From an uncultured Clostridium sp. (GTDB lineage Bacteria > Bacillota > Clostridia > TANB77 > CAG-508), in NCBI GenBank assembly GCA_930980855.1, contig CAKNIZ010000002.1, positions 1-64,000 on the forward strand: a stretch of 64,000 bases of DNA, read 5' to 3'. Each line of letters begins with the position of its first letter. Positions within the stretch are counted from its first letter, which is position 1. Made by a program: the position numbers and the translations under genes. Below, piece after piece: positions 42,741 through 50,581 of this stretch. Below the pieces are notes generated by a model. It made no database searches. It was not told the origin of the DNA and saw only the letters and a program-made list of their open reading frames with translations.

Positions 42741-44256
42741 TATATATTTTCATTATTTTCTCTTTTATTTCTAGGTTATTAATATATATACTAGCTACTG
42801 GAATTAGTACCAATATGTATGGAATTATATATCTCGACTTTGCTTCCCAAAGTACATGAAATGCGAATCCACCTATGAAAATCGTAATTAAAAATAACAC
42901 ATCTAATGAAAGATTTTTTCTATTTTGTATCATAACAATTAAACTACATAAACAGGTTATTATTAATAGCATCTTTTGATAAAATGTTAATGATCCTGTT
43001 ATGCTTTCTATCGGTATGTCTGTACCATCTTGATTACTTCTTACTGCTGAATAAGTATTTTCTGTCCACATAGAAGCTATTTTCATCACATAAAAATTAA
43101 ATGTATATCCTGGGTTACTTACAAAATATGATAATTTTTCTTTTATTCTATTTCCATATTCATTTTTAGCCATGTCTGGATCTTTCAAAGCAGGTTCTGC
43201 TATGTCTTCATTATACCATCCATTTCCTCTTCTACTTTCTTCCATTCCCATAAAAAAATAACTTATGCTTGGATATCTTTCATCTTTGTCCAAATTATAT
43301 TTACCTAAATAATAATTTTGTACTAATGTAGCTGGCACCATTGAAAAGGCTAAGTATACTATTATTACTTCTACATTTATTAGTTTTTCTTTCAATTCTT
43401 TTTTCATAAATCCATTTATTAAATTTAATAATAAATAAATTACAGTTGCTATAATAAATATTAAACTATTCATTCTCATCATATATGCTATCATGGTAAA
43501 AATCGATGCACCAACAGCAAATCTAATTTTCTTAGTTTCTGTATATCTCATCATGAAATAAACTGCAAATAAGCATAATGCTATGCTTGGTATATCTCCA
43601 TATATAAATGTTGAAAGCATTGGTAGAGATATGAATGTTAATATTAATGTTAAAAGTAAGACTTTGTTTGTTTTATATTTTTTAGCTAATTGATTTCCTA
43701 TTTTATATAAAGCTATTACTATTAGCAAATTTCCTATAACATTTAGTACTCTTAGTGTTTCCAACACGTCAAACTGTATTAATCTAAAAAATAGACTGTA
43801 TATAAATGCTAATGAAATTTGTTGTGGATAAGCCTGTATGTATTCTGATAGTGGAATACCTATATATGTTAAATTAGGTAAAAATTCTTCTGGATTCCCT
43901 CTATACATCGTCTGTGCCAAATTTGATACATGTATTGAATCTGCCACTACTGGTGGATTGACAAAAATTGTCCAAACTACATTAAAGGCAATATATATCA
44001 CTAATGCTGTTATAAACAGGCTTTTTCTAATAATCTTGAGCTTTTTTGATTGTTCATCTTTATATAACTTATCATTTATAAATTTAGTAGCCGCAACCAT
44101 TAATATTCCGGCAGCTATAAGTCCTATTATGTAAGAAGCGGAATTAAAACTAATAATTGTTTCTTCTGCTGGATCTAAATATGTTGTAAATATTAAATTT
44201 AAAATTATAATTATTGCTAAAAATATTACTCCAAAAATATATATAATTTTTTTCAA
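42718..44256 (-). CDS. Polytopic membrane protein resembling GT39/ArnT glycosyltransferases
   Basis: A 512-residue protein with about twelve transmembrane helices. A large extracytoplasmic loop between helices one and three has acidic residues (VADSIHVSNLAQTMYRGN). A second hydrophilic segment (SYFFMGMEESRRGNGWYNED then PDMAKNEYG) carries the Arg/Glu pattern seen in PMT/ArnT-like enzymes of Firmicutes. These transfer a lipid-linked sugar onto cell-wall or membrane acceptors. Acceptor unknown. Its stop codon lies inside the terminator stem. Confidence 0.7.
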   Translation of the reverse strand: MKKIIYIFGVIFLAIIIILNLIFTTYLDPAEETIISFNSASYIIGLIAAGILMVAATKFINDKLYKDEQSKKLKIIRKSLFITALVIYIAFNVVWTIFVNPPVVADSIHVSNLAQTMYRGNPEEFLPNLTYIGIPLSEYIQAYPQQISLAFIYSLFFRLIQFDVLETLRVLNVIGNLLIVIALYKIGNQLAKKYKTNKVLLLTLILTFISLPMLSTFIYGDIPSIALCLFAVYFMMRYTETKKIRFAVGASIFTMIAYMMRMNSLIFIIATVIYLLLNLINGFMKKELKEKLINVEVIIVYLAFSMVPATLVQNYYLGKYNLDKDERYPSISYFFMGMEESRRGNGWYNEDIAEPALKDPDMAKNEYGNRIKEKLSYFVSNPGYTFNFYVMKIASMWTENTYSAVRSNQDGTDIPIESITGSLTFYQKMLLIITCLCSLIVMIQNRKNLSLDVLFLITIFIGGFAFHVLWEAKSRYIIPYILVLIPVASIYINNLEIKEKIMKIYNKKKNFK

Positions 44257-44324
44257 CTTGTTTTCCCCCCTAGTATTTTTATATGTGCATTATATCAAAC
44301 TGATTTGCTTTTAACAAGTATATA

Positions 44325-44354
44325 AAGAAAATCGCTCGGGAAGCCCCGGGCGAT
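44325..44354 (-). terminator. G/C-rich terminator of the RelA/SpoT-like gene
   Basis: On the minus strand ATCGCCCGGG pairs with CCCGAGCGAT (one wobble) around GCTT and is followed by TTTCTTT. Like the gene it serves, it is unusually G/C-rich for this window. Confidence 0.9.
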
Positions 44355-44373
44355 AAAATAAAATCTTATTGAA

Positions 44374-45282
44374 TTACTCCAAATCCAAGAATTTTGAACG
44401 GAGAAAACCAACGTCGTCTTCCAAAATGGCATCGCGAGGGTCAATTCCTTTTTCTGCATTTTCTCTAAATTTAACCCCCTTTATGTGAAGCTTTTCCGGC
44501 TCAAGATAAATCTCTTCGCCCAGATATCTCCGACTTTTATATCCTTTATGATTTGCGTCGTCGGCAGCTTCGTCCATTTCTTTTGTACGAATTTGAATTT
44601 CAAAAGGTAGCCCTTTTGTCGTACGCATAACCACATGCAGACTCCTGTAACCAGTTAAGGATTTTTGAAAACTATAACCAGTTAATGCCTTTGGAAACCT
44701 GATGTAGTCTTTGACATTTGGGATGAAGCGTTCATCCAATCCACTTTCCCGTTGAGCCTCCATGATGCCTACGTCAACATTAGGTTCGGCTTGGGTTGGG
44801 ATACAACCCTCACTGATGAAATATACTATAACTTTGTTCATTAAATCATAGCATAAATCCTCATCATCAGAATGTATAATCACCCGGAAGCCGATTAAAT
44901 CAAGGATTCGGTCCAAAGATTTACCTTTTCGAATGTATAACCGAATCTTTTCGTTGATGCCAATGAAGTCCTTGATTCTCATTAAAAATGTGACTTCAAC
45001 GTTGTTTTCCTTTGCCCATTTCTTGACAAAGTTTTTGAACTTTTTCCCAGCCTTTTTCAGCTGTTCAATGTTTTCCTCTCCGCTAACTATGGAGAAAAAT
45101 TCCTCAAGTTTATTAGCGTAAAGATACCAAACCAGTTTCCTGGCTTGAAACTCTTCTTGGCTTTCTCCTTGCGCTCTTTTGATGCGTCTTAGAACTTTGG
45201 GATATTTTTCCCATAGCTCATCACAGCCTGTCGACCTTTCAGCCATAGCCTTCAAGTCTGGATATGCTATCCGACCTTCCAC
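44374..45282 (-). CDS. RelA/SpoT-domain protein (possible alarmone synthetase)
   Basis: A 302-residue protein with a RelA/SpoT nucleotidyltransferase domain (about residues 130-255). RVIIHSDDEDLCYDLMNKV corresponds to the domain start, and YRSLHVVMRTTKGLPFEIQI then RTKEMDEAADDANHKGYK is the signature block. No HD hydrolase, TGS or ACT domain is present, so it is a small alarmone synthetase-like or related enzyme. The start is GTG at 45282 with GGAG nine bases upstream. Codon use is clearly richer in G/C than its neighbours (CCG, GCC, CGG frequent), suggesting horizontal origin. It has its own promoter and terminator. Confidence 0.8.
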   Translation of the reverse strand: MEGRIAYPDLKAMAERSTGCDELWEKYPKVLRRIKRAQGESQEEFQARKLVWYLYANKLEEFFSIVSGEENIEQLKKAGKKFKNFVKKWAKENNVEVTFLMRIKDFIGINEKIRLYIRKGKSLDRILDLIGFRVIIHSDDEDLCYDLMNKVIVYFISEGCIPTQAEPNVDVGIMEAQRESGLDERFIPNVKDYIRFPKALTGYSFQKSLTGYRSLHVVMRTTKGLPFEIQIRTKEMDEAADDANHKGYKSRRYLGEEIYLEPEKLHIKGVKFRENAEKGIDPRDAILEDDVGFLRSKFLDLE

Positions 45283-45408
45283 TGTTTTTCACTCCATTCA
45301 TATTTTATTTTTTTGTACAACTCGTACTATATATTATATCACATATGTTAGTATTTTAGAAGTGTTTTGCACTAACTTTCCATCGCTTTTTTTGACATTT
45401 TTCTACAC

Positions 45409-45440
45409 AAAAAAAATAAAGACCTTATTTGGTCTTTATT
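45409..45440 (-). terminator. Terminator at the end of the glycosyltransferase gene
   Basis: On the minus strand AATAAAGACC pairs with GGTCTTTATT around AAATAA and is followed by TTTTTT. It includes the stop codon of the gene at 45436. Confidence 0.88.
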
Positions 45441-46674
45441 CATCTTTTAATGATTTTAATTTATTCCATATTTCATTTACTTTATTATAGTTTGAATAAT
45501 CTTTTTTTACGTTATTATGATATAATTCCAATTCATCAAATAATGGTGTAAAATCTGTATCAGCAAATAATTGATTCATTCCTGAAACTGATTTTTGTAA
45601 GTTTTCTCTAGTTTTTTCTATTTCAGCAGTATAATTCTTTTGGTTTACTATATATAAATATAGAGGTCTATATTTAATCCATCCCCTTGCTGCTTTTTCA
45701 AATCTTCTACTTATTTCTTCGTTATTTCTACACATTTTGTCCAATGTTTTAGGATATTTTTTTCTTAGGATTCTTGTATACTTCAAAAATGGATCGTGAA
45801 AATGATATACTGGTACTCTTACTACCTTTGAATTTTTTAATAATGTTGAGAAAAAGGCATCTTCTCCTCTTGCTCCTTCTGGGTTATAAAATGCCGGTAT
45901 ATTTTCTAAATGTCTTAAATTTAAACATAGTGGAGAACCTGCTACCCATTTTCCTCCTCCAACTTCTTCAATTTCACATGCTCCTTTACCATTTATAATT
46001 TCTGGATCTGCATATGTTACACCATTGTTTTTCTTAAATTCATCTTTTAATTTATCGTAAGTAAGGAATTCGTTTCCTACTGCATCTACGAATGGTCTAA
46101 ATACTTTTTCATTTTCCGGATTTTCTAAGTCCATATAAGGTATTGGTGAATTGTACCCACATCTATATCCAAATGTTACATCAGCATTTTCCATATATTC
46201 GATATGTTTTATGATATTGTCTTGTCCTATCCATTCAAGAGTTCCATCTTCATTTTTTATACATGCTGCTGGATATTCATCATCATCCCAAAATAAAAAA
46301 TGGTCCATTTTATTTATTAATGCATTGTATAATAATGTATTTCTTGCTTTAGCATATCCATATCCAAAAAACATTTCAGCTTCTTGTCTTTTTAATATTC
46401 CACGTCCTATTAGGCTCTTTTTTTCTTCTTCTATATCTTCTGGCGTTATATATTTTATTTTTATGTTTTTATATACTTTAGGTATTAATCCATAAAAGTC
46501 GACTCTTGTTGTATATTGATAACTCAAATCGAATAAAATAAATATAGTTAACTCTATTTTTTTATCGAATTTGCCTGATTGTTCTACTAATTGCTCATAT
46601 GTCGTGTTTATTATTTTGCAGACATTTGGTCTTCCTGTTATAAAGCCTACTCCAAACTTTACTGTTTCATCCAT
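45436..46674 (-). CDS. Probable GT-A-fold glycosyltransferase
   Basis: A 412-residue soluble protein. A nucleotide-sugar-binding N-terminus (VGFITGRPNVCKIINTTYEQ) and a DDD motif in HFLFWDDDEYPAA (about residue 150) fit a GT-A glycosyltransferase that binds a metal and UDP- or GDP-sugar. A later acidic motif, EGARGEDAFFSTLLK, is a plausible catalytic-base region. No transmembrane helix. The acceptor is unknown. A consensus promoter lies about 115 bases upstream, with a stem-loop in the untranslated leader. Confidence 0.72.
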   Translation of the reverse strand: MDETVKFGVGFITGRPNVCKIINTTYEQLVEQSGKFDKKIELTIFILFDLSYQYTTRVDFYGLIPKVYKNIKIKYITPEDIEEEKKSLIGRGILKRQEAEMFFGYGYAKARNTLLYNALINKMDHFLFWDDDEYPAACIKNEDGTLEWIGQDNIIKHIEYMENADVTFGYRCGYNSPIPYMDLENPENEKVFRPFVDAVGNEFLTYDKLKDEFKKNNGVTYADPEIINGKGACEIEEVGGGKWVAGSPLCLNLRHLENIPAFYNPEGARGEDAFFSTLLKNSKVVRVPVYHFHDPFLKYTRILRKKYPKTLDKMCRNNEEISRRFEKAARGWIKYRPLYLYIVNQKNYTAEIEKTRENLQKSVSGMNQLFADTDFTPLFDELELYHNNVKKDYSNYNKVNEIWNKLKSLKDE

Positions 46675-46747
46675 AATATTCTCCTTTTTTAGTTATCATA
46701 CTATATCAATATAAAAAAATTTTCCTCCTATTCTTTAGATAATTTAT

Positions 46748-46781
46748 GGCCCCATTTTGTTTAAAAAACTTATTGGGCGCC
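46748..46781 (-). ncRNA. Stem-loop in the 5' leader of the glycosyltransferase gene
   Basis: Within the roughly 110-base leader, GGCGCCCA and TGGGGCC form a stem with one mismatch around an A/T-rich loop. It is followed by an unused AGGAGG sequence before the gene's own ribosome binding site. It resembles a small regulatory leader, but I cannot match it to a known riboswitch. Confidence 0.4.
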
Positions 46782-46791
46782 TACAATTTTT

Positions 46792-46820
46792 ATTATACTA
46801 CAAAAAATCATGTAAGTCAA
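46792..46820 (-). promoter_or_regulatory. Sigma-A promoter of the glycosyltransferase gene
   Basis: Minus-strand TTGACT (46820-46815) and TATAAT (46797-46792) with a 17-base spacer. Confidence 0.85.
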
Positions 46821-46864
46821 AAAAAATATAAAATAAATAGTGTAAATGTTATTATATTCTTAAA

Positions 46865-46983
46865 AATTGTATATTTGAAGCTTCGCAGTTCCGCGCAAGC
46901 GTCCAAACGAGCTGGAAGGATTTCCAGCGAAGTGCGTTTGGAGCGTAGCGACCGCAAGGAACCAGAAGTTCAAATATACAATT
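46865..46983 (+). repeat. Nested palindromic element, copy 8 (full form)
   Basis: Full 119-bp copy with closing stem GTTCC/GGAAC, GNRA hairpin CGC-GCAA-GCG, stem TCCAAACG/CGTTTGGA and inner hairpin GCTGGAA/TTCCAGC. The arms extend outward as TTAAAAATTG/CAATTTTTAA and then TGTTAT/ATAACA. It lies between tandem minus-strand genes, upstream of the glycosyltransferase promoter. Confidence 0.9.
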
Positions 46984-47007
46984 TTTAAAATCCATAACAA
47001 ATAATTT

Positions 47008-47688
47008 TTATTTTTTCTTTGCATTTGGATAAATTTCTTCTAACTTTTCATCAGGATAATGCACGTCCATAATAACATCTATAACTCCACTTGGAGCTAT
47101 ATTTTCTTGTCTTTCCAATTGTCTTTCCGTAGCTAAAGTTGTAAGTCCTATGTCAAATACCATAAATACAGTTAAGACCAAAGTTGTTACTCTAAAATAT
47201 TTATTTTTATAAAATTTATCTATTTTTTGTATATATGGATGTATTAGCTTCATAAATAACAATCCGCCAATTCCCCAGTATATACAGTGAAGTAAACTTG
47301 TCCTACCATTTAAATTAAACCATAGATTAGAATAATCCCATGAAACAGTACCAAAATAATGTTCTTGGAAGTATGAAAACATATACTCTACTATTCCACC
47401 TAATATCATACTTGTTATAAAAATTTGTGAGTTAGTTTTTGCATGTGGCACTATTAAATAATAAACTACAAGGCCAATTCCATATACCTGCGTAAAAGGC
47501 CCTATAACTAATCCTTGTCTGCTCTCAAAATGCCCATTTTGAACTAATGCTACAATCATCTCTACTATGTACCCTATTACACTTCCTATAAGAAAAATCC
47601 AAAAAATTTTATTTAATTCTTTAATAACATTTCCTGTACTTTTTGTTTCCGATTCTTTTACGATTAATTTTGTGTTTATTGCTTCCAT
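47008..47688 (-). CDS. CmpB-type membrane protein (putative ABC transporter permease)
   Basis: A 226-residue protein with five to six helices. The segments GYIVEMIVALVQNGHFESRQ, GLVIGPFTQVYGIGL and GGIVEYMFSYFQEHYFGTVSWDYS match the ABC_trans_CmpB family. Despite the family name the transport role is unproven, and no ATP-binding partner is nearby. It lies 11 bases after the stop codon of a sensor kinase gene and is probably cotranscribed with the two-component system upstream. Confidence 0.82.
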   Translation of the reverse strand: MEAINTKLIVKESETKSTGNVIKELNKIFWIFLIGSVIGYIVEMIVALVQNGHFESRQGLVIGPFTQVYGIGLVVYYLIVPHAKTNSQIFITSMILGGIVEYMFSYFQEHYFGTVSWDYSNLWFNLNGRTSLLHCIYWGIGGLLFMKLIHPYIQKIDKFYKNKYFRVTTLVLTVFMVFDIGLTTLATERQLERQENIAPSGVIDVIMDVHYPDEKLEEIYPNAKKK

Positions 47689-47699
47689 TATATTCCTCT

Positions 47700-49706
47700 T
47701 TATTTATCCCATTGTAAAATAGCCTTAAACAAATCGCCATCAATTTCAATTTTAAATTTAATATTTTGAAGACCAGCTAGACTCTCTGCAATAGAAAGTC
47801 CCAAACCGCTTCCTTCCGTGTATCTTGACTTATCTCCTCTTACAAATCTTTGCATCAATTCGTCAGCTGAAATGTTTAATCTTTCCTTCGAAACATTTTT
47901 AATTTCCAACTTTATCGCATCTCTAGTATTTATTAAATCAATGTATACACGTGTGTTTTCCATAGAATATTTAGATATATTGCTAAACAAGTTTTCAATT
48001 ATTCTATACATATATCTATTATCTGCAAATATTTTTACATTTTCACCTGGTAAATTCAAATCAATACTAAGATTCTTTTCTTCAAACTTATCTTCAAATT
48101 CACCTATGACTTGTTTTAATAGTTCATCTAAGTTCATTTCTTCTATGTTTAGTTTTACATTTCCTGATGAAGCCTTAGACGCTTCTACTAAGTCATCTAT
48201 TAGTTTTTTTAGTCTTTGAGATTTTTGGTCTAATACTTTTACATACTCATTTATTTTCTCATCTTGAATATTTTCCCTTTTAATTAAGTCTACATAGTTG
48301 ATTATCGATGTAAGAGGTGTTTTTATATCATGAGACACATTTGTTATAAGTTCGGTCCTTAATCTCTCAGATTTTAAACTTTCTTGTACTGCATTTGAAA
48401 ATCCATTTGATACATCATTAACATATGTTGCTAATTCTTTTAAAGTTCCTCTTAGAGTTTCAGTATTTAAATATACATTGTTATTTCCATTATAAATTTC
48501 TTTTAATGCTGACTTTATTTGATTTAACTTTTTGTTATATTCCAACAATTTATATAATACAAAAATCCATAAAGCAATTAGTAATATACAACTAATACCT
48601 GTAAAAAATGTAAATCCTAAAATGCTACTTACAAAAATAAATGCTACATATCCTATTATTATCTTTTTTTGTGAATCACTTTTGTCTAATACTTTATTGG
48701 CCCTTTTTGTTATTGTATTTTTTATTTTTTTATATATCTCATATACTAAGAATGAGCGCCAAAATTGTTTTGCTTTTAATCTTTTTATTGTTGATACAAC
48801 TATAATTGCTAAACAAATATATGCTCCTATATATGATAAGAACAATGTTGAAAGCAGCAAGTTTACTGAAATGCTAGCATACATCATCATTACATCTGCA
48901 ATTATTACACATATGCTAAATAATATAATTCCAAATATGGTTACTAAAATTTCATAAGGAATTCTATCTATTGAATTTAATGTAATCCCTTCTTTTCCTT
49001 TACTATGTCCAATTGCCCATAACAAATATGATATTATTATAACTAGTAATACTACAGATACAGGAATTAATACCTCTGCTAGATTTGGGTTTCTATCAAA
49101 TGCCCCAAATAATGCTAATTGTATTGCATAAGTACTTGAATATTGGAAAGCATTTAAGTCTAAATATGTATATACATTAAATCCAGATATTGTTTCTAAA
49201 CCTTTAATTGGTAAATTCATATATTTTATATTATCTTGATTTACTTTAGTTATATTAGTTTGTATAGTTCCATTTTCATAATTCCAATAAAATTCTTTTT
49301 CTGTAAAATGTTTTATTTCTTCTTCAAAATTATTTGACTGTATATTTGTATAAATTACATTTGCCCCATTATCTACTATTATATATTTTATAAAAGACTC
49401 TATGTCATTGTAATAATTATATGCCCTGTCATAATAGATGCTTTCGTCTATTTTATCATATATTCCATTATCTTCTAAGCTTACATAGCCTAGTTTGATA
49501 CGGTTAATATTGTATATGATACTTGAAACATATTGGTCAGCAAAGACTTCTGATTGTACATATTTTTCTTTTTGTGTTCCAATATCTCCTTCATAGTTTT
49601 CTCTTAAATCAAGATAAAATATGCTTAAAATAAATGTTGCAACTAATATTGGAATTAATGCATATGACAAAATTTTTAACAGTGCAGAATTTCTAACTTT
49701 CTCCAT
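47700..49706 (-). CDS. Sensor histidine kinase
   Basis: A 668-residue membrane sensor. An N-terminal helix (about residues 10-29) and an extracytoplasmic domain of about 170 residues are followed by six or so transmembrane helices (about 205-395). A linker then leads to a HisKA domain with the phosphoacceptor His in TNVSHDIKTPLTSI (about residue 459). The ATPase domain shows the N-box NLFSNISKYS and G-box GSGLGLSIAESL. The many-helix sensor section is unusual and resembles kinases for envelope stress. It pairs with the response regulator directly upstream. Confidence 0.92.
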   Translation of the reverse strand: MEKVRNSALLKILSYALIPILVATFILSIFYLDLRENYEGDIGTQKEKYVQSEVFADQYVSSIIYNINRIKLGYVSLEDNGIYDKIDESIYYDRAYNYYNDIESFIKYIIVDNGANVIYTNIQSNNFEEEIKHFTEKEFYWNYENGTIQTNITKVNQDNIKYMNLPIKGLETISGFNVYTYLDLNAFQYSSTYAIQLALFGAFDRNPNLAEVLIPVSVVLLVIIISYLLWAIGHSKGKEGITLNSIDRIPYEILVTIFGIILFSICVIIADVMMMYASISVNLLLSTLFLSYIGAYICLAIIVVSTIKRLKAKQFWRSFLVYEIYKKIKNTITKRANKVLDKSDSQKKIIIGYVAFIFVSSILGFTFFTGISCILLIALWIFVLYKLLEYNKKLNQIKSALKEIYNGNNNVYLNTETLRGTLKELATYVNDVSNGFSNAVQESLKSERLRTELITNVSHDIKTPLTSIINYVDLIKRENIQDEKINEYVKVLDQKSQRLKKLIDDLVEASKASSGNVKLNIEEMNLDELLKQVIGEFEDKFEEKNLSIDLNLPGENVKIFADNRYMYRIIENLFSNISKYSMENTRVYIDLINTRDAIKLEIKNVSKERLNISADELMQRFVRGDKSRYTEGSGLGLSIAESLAGLQNIKFKIEIDGDLFKAILQWDK

Positions 49707-49720
49707 ATTTATATGCTCCT

Positions 49721-50428
49721 TTATTTGATATTTTCAATTTTATATCCTATGCCCCATATTACTTTTAAATATTTTGGTTCTTTTGGATTTATTTCTATTT
49801 TTTCTCTAATATGTCTTATGTGTACTGCTATGATATTTTCTGCTGCTATACTATCTTCATTCCATACATTTTCATAAATTTCTGATATAGAATAAACCTT
49901 TCCTTTGTTTTTTAACAGGAATTTTAATATGTTGTATTCAGTAGCTGTTAATTTTATTTCTTTACCATCTACAGTAACTTTCTTAGTTTCATCATCAAGT
50001 ACTAATTCTCCGCTTCTGTAAATTTTATCACCAGTTTTTGTATCCATGCCTTTTAAACTTCCAAGGCTCACATATCTTCTAACATTTGAATTAACTCTTG
50101 CCACTAATTCTAATGGATTAAAAGGTTTTGTTATATAATCATCTGCTCCAAGGTCAAGGCCTGATATTTTATCATAATCTTCAGATTTCGCAGATAATAG
50201 AATTACTGGTATTGCTTTTGTTTCTCTAATTTTTTCCAAAGTTTCCAGTCCATCTTGATTTGGCATCATTATATCTAATATTATAAGATGTATTTCATTT
50301 TCTTTTAGCTTGTTTATTGCTTCTATTCCATCATATGCTTTTTCAACATTATATCCTTCTCTTTTTAAGTAAATTTCAATAGCTTTTACTATTTCTCTAT
50401 CATCATCTACAACTAAAATATTATACAT
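49721..50428 (-). CDS. OmpR/PhoB-family response regulator
   Basis: A 235-residue regulator with a receiver domain (acidic pocket VVDDDRE, phosphoacceptor Asp in LIILDIMMPNQDG, Lys in YITKPFNPLEL). It has a winged-helix DNA-binding domain (LTATEYNILKFLLKNKGKVY, VHIRHIREKIE, VIWGIGYKIE). The downstream kinase gene starts 15 bases after its stop codon, so the two form a standard two-component operon with the CmpB-like gene. Confidence 0.95.
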   Translation of the reverse strand: MYNILVVDDDREIVKAIEIYLKREGYNVEKAYDGIEAINKLKENEIHLIILDIMMPNQDGLETLEKIRETKAIPVILLSAKSEDYDKISGLDLGADDYITKPFNPLELVARVNSNVRRYVSLGSLKGMDTKTGDKIYRSGELVLDDETKKVTVDGKEIKLTATEYNILKFLLKNKGKVYSISEIYENVWNEDSIAAENIIAVHIRHIREKIEINPKEPKYLKVIWGIGYKIENIK

Positions 50429-50581
50429 AACTTCTCCTTTTCTTTTTATATATTAACATAGGTTTATTAATCTTTTTTATATAATTTATTAAAATTTTAT
50501 TAATTCCTTATTTCTTTCATTGCTTCTGGTATATTTTCAATTGTATCAGAGGCCTTCATTGATATATCTGTATATCATTCC

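Noticed and set aside
50520-50581. Short frame MKASDTIENIPEAMKEIRN after the EAL gene
   Set aside because: Nineteen codons without a ribosome binding site; more likely chance or a remnant of the former end of the upstream gene.
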